Assembly (NCBI GenBank): GCA_964017065.1
Contig: OZ024783.1
Span: 3,335,665-3,399,664 of the forward strand
Direction: 5' to 3'
Length of the DNA: 64,000 nt
From: Haliclona indistincta
Lineage: Eukaryota; Porifera; Demospongiae; Haplosclerida; Chalinidae
A model generated the notes under the pieces. The model searched no databases and was not told where the DNA came from. It worked only from the letters and a program-made list of their open reading frames with translations. Positions 54,336-64,000 of this stretch are shown one piece after another. Made by a program: the position numbers and the translations under genes. Within the stretch, counting starts at the first letter, position 1. Each line of letters starts with the position of its first letter.

Positions 54336-55556
54336 TTTGATGTTGACAGAAAAAACAATAATTATCAAGGTACACAATGACAATCCAGAGTACAGCAATA
54401 AGTTAACGTCTTCACTACTGGCTCCTTGGGTCGAAAATTTTCTTTCTTGGCTGTTTTCAATTCCTGTAAGTGTGGATATGAGAGGCACTATTAACACATG
54501 ATGGCACATCAGAATTATGAGCATAATAGCGCTAAAAATCGATTTCATGTCACTTAATAACTATAGCTCATCCTGGGCAATACTGGGAATAAACCCTCAA
54601 CAGTTATGAAAGCGCTATCTGATGGTTATATCAAACTGATAGCAACTGATTTATAAAGCCATAAGATGAAAGGTCACCATGGCAACCATTGTACCATAAT
54701 ATAGTTACTCAGATGGCTAGTTCTTATTGCCTCTCCAGTACGTTGCTCTGATTGGGACTTGCGAGTGTATTTATATCATTGGAAAGACAGTTGCAATGAA
54801 GCAGTTGTGAGAAAGTGTCTTTAGGGTGAATAATAACCCGCAGGTCTGCTTTCATGCTATTCATAAAATCATATAACCCAGCCTGAACCCAGCAAGAAAT
54901 TAGTAAAGAACTGCCGACTGTCTTCACTGTTTTTGTGTGTGTTTTTCGTGAATACATAGATTTGTTTGTGTTGCATTTGACACATACTGGTTGCTAATCA
55001 AGGTATTGCATGCATTCAATAGGAAACATCCTGATTGTGAGATATCAGTGGTTGCTATGCACAATATAGGAAATATCACAAAGCATTCTAATTATTATGA
55101 AGCAGAAGGCACATGGGCACACACAAACAGAGAGAGGAAAATTATAGCTTTAATGTGTTTTAAGGTGGCGGTTAACTGTGTGGGTGTGGCTACAGTGGGT
55201 TCGAAAACAGCTCGCTGTCCAGCTAGAAGACAAAACTAAGCACCAAAAACCAGCTACCGTATTTCTCTAATAGAAGCCCAGGCGTTTATTTTTCAAAGGG
55301 GTTGAAGGAGCCAGCTCTAGAACCGCAGCAATCTGATACTCGTAGTACGCATGCAGAGTACCCAAAATAGATTTAGGGTAAATTCTTATTATACGAATAG
55401 AGAAAAATCAAAGTGAGAAGTAATGTTGACATAAACAGAGCAATGATATACTTGGCGTTGACATGACCGCCGGCCAAGACCGGGATACGGTCTTTACAAA
55501 ACAAACAACAGAGTCAGAGTAAATATGAAGTGATTGCATTGTTCAAATGTTCAGTT

Positions 55557-56775
55557 CAATCCACAGGAATCAAGACAGCAATTTTGCTCACAGGTCTTCT
55601 GTAGATTCCTCGAGACGTCTTGACGGTAACAGCACGCACTAGTTTATCTTGTCCTGGATGAGTGTCTATGACACGAGCAAGAGGCCATCTAGTGAGTTCC
55701 ACTCTCTTGTACAAGGACTACATCACCAATAGCAATGTTTCTGGACGGAATTCTCCACTTGTTATACTTGTTGAGTGAACAGAGGTACTCCTTATGCCAG
55801 CGTTCCCAGAAGTGACGAACTAAGTGTTGACAGAGATGCCATCGCTTCAGTAATGAGACAGATCTGTAAGAGAGTTGAGGATCGGGTAAAGACAGGAGAG
55901 GTTTACCAATCAAAAAATGTCCTGGTGTCAGTGCGACTATACCGTCGTCATCAGGCAAGTTCACAGGAGTGAGGGGACGACTGTTTAAGCAAGATTCAAC
56001 TTGTGTTAGGACAGTTGTGAATTCTTCAAAAGTGAGTTTCACTGGAGTTAATACGCGTCTTAGCACCTTCTTAGCACTTTTTACTGCAGACTCCCAGATG
56101 CCACCAAAGTGAGGAGATTTTTCCGGGATGTATTTCCACTCAATATACCATGTGAACTGCAAAATTCAGATACTGCACCTTGAGTAATGTGACTGGACGA
56201 AAGATCATAGAACGCCTTAAGCTCACTCTTAGCTCCCACGAAATTTGAACCATGGTCACTCCATATTTACCACGTCTAGCAATGAAGCGACGGAGAGCTG
56301 CAATGAAGGCTTCGGTAGTCATATCAGAGACAAGTTCTAAGTGAACTGCCTTGACTGCTAGGCACACGAACAAACATATGTATGTTTTTACAATTGTCGG
56401 TTTCCTCACATGTCCGTACTTGATCAGGAAGGGCCCGGCATAGTCCACTCCCGACCTCTCGAATGGAGCTGCGACAGTGACACGTTCAATGGGTAGCTGT
56501 CCCATCTGTTGATTGTGTGGCTTGACGGAGTGACGTCTGCAAGTAATGCATTGTCTAGTGATCGATCTGACCGTTTTCCGGGCTCCGATAATGTGATATT
56601 TCCGATTCAGAGAGGATAAGAGTAAGGTTGGTCCAGCATGCATCAAACGTAGGTGCTCAGAGCGAATGATCAGCTTGGTGATGGGGTGTTTTCCATCAAG
56701 AATCACTGGGTGCAGCTGTGAGAATGAAAGAGTAGAGTTGCTAATTCTTCCACCAACAGCGGCAATTGCTCACCA
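55557..56775 (-). pseudogene. BEL/Pao retrotransposon integrase fragment
   Basis: Starts in VGGRISNSTLSFSQLHPVIL, then the zinc-binding region (HLRLMHAGPTLLL, CITCRRHSV), core start GVDYAGPFLIKYG, and, after a break near 56140-56230, HFGGIWESAVKSAKK with LNSRPLTPV. It ends with the BEL-specific C-terminal domain (GDVVLVQE ... WPLARVIDTHPGQDKLVRAV) and a stop near 55557. Frame breaks near 56150 and 55690. RT, protease and LTRs are absent. Confidence 0.85.
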
Positions 56776-56870
56776 GATGGCCACTTCTGGACTAAAGGCA
56801 TAGATGATCTGAAGGCTGAAGAGTTCTCGATTGTAAAGCAATTGTATACTATGCAAAGCAGAAATCTACC

Positions 56871-57654
56871 TGTGTTGCTAATATTAGTAACACAGGTAGA
56901 AATCGCTATTTGCTTGGAACTGAATTTATAAATTGTTGGTTCTGAAGCTCCGCTAGTAGCTTGTAGGTTACATTTACACTAGAGTATAGCAGCGCAAGTC
57001 CGGGAAAATGCGCGAGGAAGCTACATGGCAAGCTAGTTATGATTACTGGCGCATGGCTGACATTGTAGACTCTTCAGTAGACGGGAGACGATCGATGAAC
57101 ACAAATCCAGACTTCGGTGAGGGCAAAGGAAAGTAGAATTGACGGGTGTAGTCTTCGTAAGGTGGATGAATGGATGTATATTCTCGCGGACAAAACGGCA
57201 CTCAGAGCAATAAGATTTTCAAAAGTGGAAGCCACTCAAAGAACCATGTGCGAGCTCACGTTACATCACGTGCGTGTTTTAAATGGCGTCATATACATTG
57301 CTGACTACTGCTCGTGTTCGTGAAGTCAGCATAATTATTATTATTACTTCGCTAAAAACTAAGCTCAAAAGGCACCTGCCAGAAGAATTTCGTGACTATT
57401 CGTGGGTGTTTGGTCCAGCACATAACTTGTGTTAGGACGCTAGGCGCACCGAAGAAGAAAGAAGAAAGAAGAAGGAAGAAGAAAACGAAGATGACGAAAC
57501 TCGATTTTCACCGCTTTCAGGTTCGTCACTTTAGCAATACGTTCGAGCATTGCTGTGCTGCTGTAGCGTTGGGGCAACGCCAGAGAGCAGATATAAGCCT
57601 CTTTATAGCCACGTACAATTCACCAACTGGCGAAATATCAGCGTTTGAACGTAT
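56871..57654. repeat. dispersed repeat segment (57347-57650) and gene-free flank
   Basis: 57347-57650 matches 28686-28965 (CTCAAAAGGCAC..., GACGAAACTCGATTTTCACC, GGGGCAACGCCAGAGAGCAG). It is truncated at 57654 where the Ty3 LTR begins, so the LTR element inserted into it. The small duplicated frame inside is not considered a gene. Confidence 0.6.
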
Positions 57655-58539
57655 TGTAACGAAATATTTCTTTTCGAAAATATACACAGACAGAGAGAGC
57701 AACCAGTGCCAGCACGAGGTCATATATCTCATATCATAACATACAATAGTTATCATAGTTAATAGTTAATGGTTTAATTTATTAATCACCTTATAATCCT
57801 TCAATGCACATTTCCTCCAAAACTGATTTTAAATGACATTTAAAACACTTAGAGTTGATTTTCAACAACTTTGGAGCAATTCCAGCAAGATTTACAATTT
57901 TTGATGAAAACTCGTTAACCCTTTAGGGCCTATAGCGGCTTTAGCCGTCATAATTGACTCCACCTACTGTAGACGTCATAAATAGTGTGAAAAGTGGTCT
58001 AGAATGGTCAAATAAAGTTTAATTGCAAAAGCTAACTTTACCTGAAAAAAACCACTGTTTTTCGCCGCGCCCCCCACTAAAATATATGGAACGGGGCGAT
58101 TTTTAAAGGGGGGTGTCCCCCCTTTAACCCGGGGTTTGAAGGGGCGGAGCCCCTCGCCGCTTTCGGCATTTTTGGGGCTTCAGGATGCCCGGAAATGCAT
58201 ACTTGGGCATAGAATATGGTCTAAACTATGCTGTTTGCTCACCTGGACACCACCAGGTTTTTGTATCAGTCACCAGGGCTAAACGAAGACCAAAATTGGC
58301 TGAAAAATGACGAGGTCGCAACACTTAAGCGGCTTCAGTTCCGAAGTTGGAGTGGCCAACTCAAAGTTTAGTACATGGTCGTAAACTTTGACATGCCAGG
58401 AAAAAACAGTGCTAGTTTGGAACAGCTAGCGTACTGCATGTTGTAGAAATCGCAAGACAAACTGTCAGTTTAGAGCAAGCCGAATTTTCGTCAAAATAAT
58501 TCAGTCACTAAAGAGTTAACAGTTCAGTCTGACGTTACA
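57655..58539 (-). repeat. 3' LTR of Ty3 element, carrying a MITE
   Basis: Follows the tract CTAGGAGGGGGAGAG on the minus strand; begins TGTAACGTCAG and ends CGTTACA, inverted termini. 284 bp without the piggyBac-like MITE (57919-58515). A GATAATAAATT polyadenylation-like site lies near 57770. Confidence 0.8.
57915..58519. mobile_element. piggyBac-like MITE inside the LTR (597 bp)
   Basis: Second complete copy; starts CCCTTTAGGGCC, ends AAAGAG, TTAA on both sides (57915-57918 and 58516-58519). Shares the GGGGTGTCCCCCC stem with the copy at 45375. It inserted after the LTR was in place. Confidence 0.88.
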
Positions 58540-58550
58540 CTCTCCCCCTC

Positions 58551-61500
58551 CTAGCTCTGTCCATAACGGTTAACTGGTTTGCGATTCCTAGTTCCCCGTC
58601 TCAGTCCTTTATTGGGGTCATTAACTGGAGATTTAGTAGTGGACATATCTGATGCATGAACAGCAGTAGGAGATGATGATTGTGAAGATGAAACAGAAGC
58701 TGTTGGTGTCATTGCTGGGGATGTGGTGGTAGCATCTGTTGTTCTCGATTTCTGTAATTGTGAAGATGATTGTGGAGATGAAACAGAAGCTGTTGGTGTC
58801 ATTGCTGGGGATGTGGTGGTAGCATCTGTTGTTCTCGATTTCTGTACATCTGCAGGGACCTTGTACCAATTAGGTACATTCTTCCCATTGTATCGCCAGA
58901 GCCTATTTCGATTTACCACCTTTGGTTTAGTATGTGGTCCCAGGCGAATGCGATACACTAAATCATTGATTTTCTTGGTAATCACATATGGTCCCTGCCA
59001 TGAATGTCCCAGCTTTGGCGACAACCCTTTCTTCCGCTGAGGGTTGTACAGCCAGACAGCCATACTCTCTCGCAAGGTGGCACCATCAGGATATTGATTG
59101 TCATAATACAACTTCATTCGATCACTCTTGATCTCTATGTGTTGTCTGGCATACCTGTGTATTTCCTCTAAACTCTCCTGTAAATTCTGAACATACCCCG
59201 AGGTATATGAGAGTGATGGCGCTTCCTCTTGAGGCCTTCCAAATGCTAGATCAATATATAGGCAGTCGAATTTCCCGCCCAAATAACAATCTAGCTGGCG
59301 TATACCCGGTAGTATCATGAACCGCCGATCGGTAAGCCATCATCATGAGAGGTACTAGTGTGTCCCAGTTGCGATGATTCTTATCAACAAACATGGACAG
59401 TTGGGCTTCAAGTGTTCGATTAAATCGTTCCACCATCCCATCCGATTCAGGATGCAAAGGTGTGGTTCGTGTCTTTTCTACTCCTAAGAGTAAACACATC
59501 TCAGCGATGAGCGATGACTCAAAATTGCGTCCCTGATCGGAATGGATGGTAACCGGCACACCAAACCAACTTACCACTTCTTTCACCAGGATTTCTGCCA
59601 CAGTGCTAGCTTCCTGGTTGGGCATAGGATGTACCTCTGGCCATTTAGAGAAATAGTCCATTATCACCAGTAAATATTTGTTCCCAGCTTCTGTTATGGG
59701 AAGTGGACCCAACACATCCACAGCTATACGTTCCATTGGTGCTCCAGCATGATGTTGTGCCATTCGAGCACGGAACCTCCTCGGAGGACTTTTACGAGAT
59801 GCACACAATTCGCAGGAGCGACACCAGTCTTCTACATCTCTTCTGCACTTAGCCCAATAAAACCTTTCTCTCACCTTGTCTAATGTTTTGGCTGTACCAA
59901 AATGCCCTCCAGCTGGTGTATTGTGCAACGAATGAAGAACACCAGTTCTCAACTGCTTAGGGAGAAACAATTGAAGTGTTCTGTATTCTCCTGATGGTGC
60001 TTCCCACTCTCGGTAGAGCAAGCCATCCTTTATATAATTACTCGAAGGCTATCCCACTGTGCCCAATATAACTTAGTCTCCTCACTATTATTGTGACACC
60101 TTCTCTCTACCTGGACGAGTTTCACTTTCTTCTCGCCACTGTATAATTGGACCGATCTCATCGTCCTCCTCTTGAGCTTGTAATATGTCTATATTGGACA
60201 ATTGGATGGAGGAGTCTATAACTTGCTCAAGTCTTGTGGCTCCAACATAACCACTAGTCTCAGCGCATTTCTGCAACTTAACTGTTGCAACCGATGGAGA
60301 TGGACATTCCAACAATTCACGTTTGCAGACACTGGTCTCCTGAGCCTCTAATCGGTCACAATGTTTACAAACATTCAGGCATGGTCTGGATAGAGTATCA
60401 GCATTATTGTGTAATTTACCTGCTCGATGTTGAACACGAAAGTCGTACTGCTGCAGTCGTTCCAACCATCTAGCAATCTGTCCCTCTGGGAATCTGAAGG
60501 AAAACAACCACTGTAGTGCAGCATGATCGGTTCGCAAAGTGAAACTACGGCCGTACAAATATGGATGGAAGTGTTTGACAGCTTTTACCACAGCTAATAA
60601 CTCTCTTCTAGTGGTACAGTACTGACGTTCTGGTCTACTCAACACCTGACTGTAATATGCAATCACTCGCTTTTCTCCCATCTGCACCTGGGACAACACT
60701 GCACCAACCCCATATCCGCTAGCATCTGTGTCGAGTACAAAATGGTCTTCTTGTGTTGGGTAACACAGGAGGGGAGCACTAATAAGTGCTTGTTTGAGTT
60801 GCTGGAACGCATTCTCAGCTTCCAGAGACCAAGTGAACACGCGAGTCCCACCTTCAGTACATTGGTATAGTGGACGGGCTATATCAGTAAATCGGTCAAT
60901 AAAACGACGATAGTAAGAACACAATCCCAGGAAACGTCGCACATCATTGACACTACCAGGGACGGGCCATTCCTGCACAGCCTTGACCTTATCTGGGTCC
61001 ATGGTGAGACCTAAGCTGCTAACAATATGCCCAAGAAACTTCACTTTTCTCCGGAACAGAGAGCACTTTTTAGGAGAAAGTTTCAAACCTGCCTTCATCA
61101 GTAGATCGAATACTGCTTCAAGGCTCTTAACGGCTGCATCAAAATCGGTACCAGGAACCAAAATGTCATCCAAGTACAAGAGACATACAGACAACGGTAA
61201 TCCTGCCAAAACCTGCTCCATCAATCTCTCAAATGTGGCAGGGGCATTACATAGCCCAAAGGGCATTACCTTAAATTGCCACAGGCCTCGTTGAGTGGAA
61301 AAGGCAGTTTTCTCTTTCGACTCCTCATCCAGTTCTATCTGCCAGTATCCACTGACTAGATCTAACGTAGAGAACCATTCGGCACCAGCCAATGCTTCAA
61401 GAGTGTCGTCAATTCTGGGAAGTGGGTATATAAGAGTCTTTACGAGTCACTGAATTCAACTTGCGATAATCAACACAAAATCTTGTTCCACCTCCTTTCT

Positions 61501-64000
61501 TCTTCACTAGCACCACTGGAGAAGCCCATGGACTAGAAGATGGTTCAATGACTCCCTGATCTAACATGGCAGTAACTGATTGTTGTGCTTCTTCTCTTAC
61601 AGAGAATGGCAGACGACGTGGTTGTTGTCTAACAGGAATTGCTCCCTGAGTATCAATGTGATGTTTAACCAGGTCATGCAGTTCTGCCCAGATCGTTTAG
61701 TCCTGAAGAGAATACACTAGCATACCTGCAAAGCAGATCGTGTAACTGGGTAGTTTGCGGGGGAGTCAGTCCTTCCGAACTCTTTTCAAACAAAGATGTT
61801 AAATGCTCTGGGAGTTGGTCTCCGCTTGCATCACCAATTTTTGATATGAGTACACTCTCCACTGGTTCACAAGCAGCCACAACTGTACCTCTTCGTAAAT
61901 GACGAGCCTGGTCTGATAAATTCATTAATCTTACTGTTGCAATCGGTTCATCCAGGGTAACCAATGCTCTACCAACCAACAAATCTTGAATTGCTGAGGC
62001 AGGATTAGATTCCAAAGGACCAACAACTGCCCACTTCACCTCTCCTTGCTTTAGTCCCTCTACTTTCGCAGGTACAACACTCTCAGAACGTGGAGGAAGA
62101 GTTACCCTGCTTTCTAAGATAGCTCGGTATGTCTGCAGTCTTTCCCCTGGCTTCTTACTACTACGCTTAAGCAAAGGCACCTCTTCCTCTCCGATAATCA
62201 ACACTTGTTCTCGAAGATTCACCTGACAATCGTTGACTCTCAAATAATCCAAACCTAATATACAACAGTCCTGAATATCAGCGACCCAAAATTCCTGAGG
62301 CAGCATGCGTGACCCAATGCTCACTTGCAATAATACCTTCCCTATTATTGGAGCTTGTTCTCCGGTCACAGTTCTGATAGCACTCCCAGGTATAGGCTGG
62401 ACTCGATTACTACTGGCTTTAGGCAACACATCTGGACGCACAATGGATATATTGCTCCCAGTATCGACGGTCATATCAACACATACCCCATCCAAAGTTC
62501 CAGCCACAAGGAGACTATCACTATTTGAGAAAATGGACCCGGTTTTGAACACGTCAATAGCTTCTGACAATGGGACCGTGGGTGTTTTTGATGACATTAC
62601 AGTAGAACAAGAGTGATTCATGGGGGATGATACAACGCTGTAAAGATGATGAGTGGATGATTTTTTTTGGAATGAGGGTGGGTAGATGTAGATGCACTAT
62701 AAGTGGAGGGTGAGGGTGAATAAGCAGCAGATGATGAAAATGGTGACTAAATGCCGGAAAGTTCAACGGGATGAGATATGTTGTGAACTGGTGATACAAT
62801 AACAGAACAACCATGATCTAATGACTTCTGAGGAGTGGTGACATGAGTTGCTGATGTAGGCTTGGTGACAGAATGAACAGATGGTCTAAAGACAGGGGCG
62901 GAGTGATTAAGTGGAACTGATTTGGGTGATTGAACTATGACAGGATGAGAATTGGTAACAGTTGATGATTTAGATGATGAATGACTATGATTGGTGTGTG
63001 CAGGTGCAAGATGAGTTTGAGCATGCAAAGGGGAAGGGGGGCAATCCATGGGAGCTAAACAATCAGAATCACATTCATTTTTATTTTATTTTTTTTCTGA
63101 AGGGGTTGCAAAATTCCCAGCCGAGTTCTGCCCCGCGAACTCGGCTAAGAGTCGTTTCCCGAGTGGAAAGTGCCCTTTTGCAATGTTGGGCATTCTCGCT
63201 GTCTATGTCCCTTTTGATTGCACTCCCAGCAAACAATGTCTGGTCTAACATTACCACGCCTTGGTGATCTAGATCTTTTACGTGTTTCAACCGTGAGAGT
63301 CTGAACGGCAGTTACTAACTCTTGCAGCAGACCAGACATATTCTGATCAGCAAATGATACATGCTTAGCAGGCTTCCCAACAGGCTGTAATTGTACTTCT
63401 CGCACATTGTGCACCTTGTGTCTGCTAGCCATCTGGAATGATTCCAGTTCTAACGCTGTTTGTAGCGCATCTCGGAGTGTCGAAGGTTTGCTTTGCAATA
63501 TTCGCAATCTCATATCCTCGTCACACAATGAATCAACAAATTGATCTTTAGCTAGTACTTGTACCATTGACTCACTTGCTTCAGGATAGGCAAGGCGAAC
63601 AAGGCGTTCTACATCTTCCGCCAAACCTGCAAGTGGCTCTTCTTTGTTACGGCTTCTCATCCTCAACCGGGTTCGAAAGAGGTCAATCTGGTTCTTTGTA
63701 CCGAATCTAGACTCCAGAGCCGATTTAAGAGCTGCATAATCTTGTCTCTTGGCCACCGGCAAATTGGTCAACACAGTGGCTGCATCTTCCCGCAGGTTAA
63801 CAGCAAGGTGGGCCGCTTTCTCTTTGTCACTCCATCCATTCAGTTGAGCCAGCAACTCGAACTGTGTGTGATACACATCCCAAGGCATCTTGCCATCAAA
63901 CGGAGAAGGACGTGGCGGAGGGCGACTGGCGCCATGCATTGATGTCATCGCAGTCAACGAGAGAGGCAACTCGTGACCGTCGCGGCAGTCATCGTGGTCG
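58551..64000 (-). pseudogene. Ty3/gypsy gag-pol, nearly complete, frameshifted
   Basis: Gag (63969-63145, open) ends with the zinc knuckle CWECNQKGHRQREC. Protease (62621-61674) has VDTGSNISIV. RT has VDYRKLNS upstream, VSGYWQIELDEESKEKTAF, PFGLCNAPATFERLM and LLYLDDIL. RNase H has LDTDASGYGVGAVLSQ and LRTDHAALQWL. Integrase (60021-59251) has HNTPAGGHFG, CELCASRK, VDVLGPLP, HSDQGRNFES and PESDGMVERFN. A GPY/F module follows (GPYVITKKINDLVYRI). The tail carries two copies of a 78-base repeat (58725-58850). Frame breaks: near 61680, 61435, 60095, 60040 and 59255. The 5' LTR lies beyond the window. Confidence 0.9.
62640..63110 (-). other. linker between gag and protease, low complexity
   Basis: Ser/Thr/Pro/His-rich frames with no domain, between the gag stop (63145) and protease start. 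Codes for a spacer at best; reading frame changes between gag and protease. Confidence 0.5.

Noticed and set aside
57392..57739. 115-residue plus-strand frame (FHRFQVRHFSN) as a conserved gene because it recurs at 28801
   Set aside because: Both lie in a dispersed non-coding repeat, run into different flanks, and the frame is Lys-rich low complexity; conservation reflects repeat copying.

Overview
The window is intron-bearing, AT-rich animal nuclear DNA. Its hallmarks are GT-AG split exons, an NLR-type NACHT gene family, a BUD13 splicing-factor fragment, a receptor with YWTD/LDLR-B repeats and FN3, and very many retrotransposons and inverted-repeat (MITE/foldback) elements. The NLR architecture (death-fold exon, NACHT, leucine-rich tail in multiple tandem copies) together with Ty3, Ty1/copia, BEL and DIRS/Ngaro-like elements suggests an early-branching metazoan, most likely a sponge. 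That taxonomic call is inference.

The host part is a decaying tandem array of a three-gene unit: [single-pass receptor, minus] - [BUD13 3' exons, plus] - [NLR, minus]. Unit 1: receptor exons 1099-1719 (and perhaps 2066-2353), BUD13 last exon 3793-3965, NLR A 4148-7128. Unit 2: receptor A, only the FN3-TM-tail half (7317-9154), then an inverted NLR scrap on the plus strand (9215-9580) and a truncated NLR B (11170-12142). Unit 3: receptor B (12341-16106), BUD13 exons 16768-16958 and 24739-24911, NLR C (37997-40435). Unit 4 is only a weathered remnant (48955-50120). The receptor has a YWTD propeller and FN3 ectodomain, one membrane helix and a tail with several tyrosine motifs, one of them ITIM-like. 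Every receptor copy here is incomplete or broken.

Unit 3 has been blown up by transposons. A 7.2-kb tyrosine-recombinase retrotransposon with split direct repeats (17494-24692) lies antisense in the BUD13 intron. Between BUD13 and NLR C lie a 704-bp repeat-rich element, a 72-bp hairpin, a 1.9-kb foldback with mariner-like ends, and a 10-kb copia element (27728-37718, target duplication ATGAA). The copia element itself contains a Ty3 fragment, which contains a 2.6-kb inverted-repeat element; one copia LTR is split by a further 1.25-kb insert. Unit 1 supplies the pre-insertion sequence for several of these sites.

The right third (40.5-64 kb) is largely mobile DNA: onion-like nested inverted-repeat elements (40.5-48.7 kb), piggyBac-like MITEs with TTAA target sites, a hAT/BED remnant, a tRNA-derived SINE-like segment, LINE, Ty3 and BEL fragments, and a long but frameshifted Ty3 element (57655 to the right edge). 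The one stand-alone host gene seen there is a small secreted, cysteine-rich, probably GPI-anchored protein (51807-52472). Many retroelement frames are broken by single-base indels, several in homopolymers, so both real decay and sequencing error have to be kept in mind.
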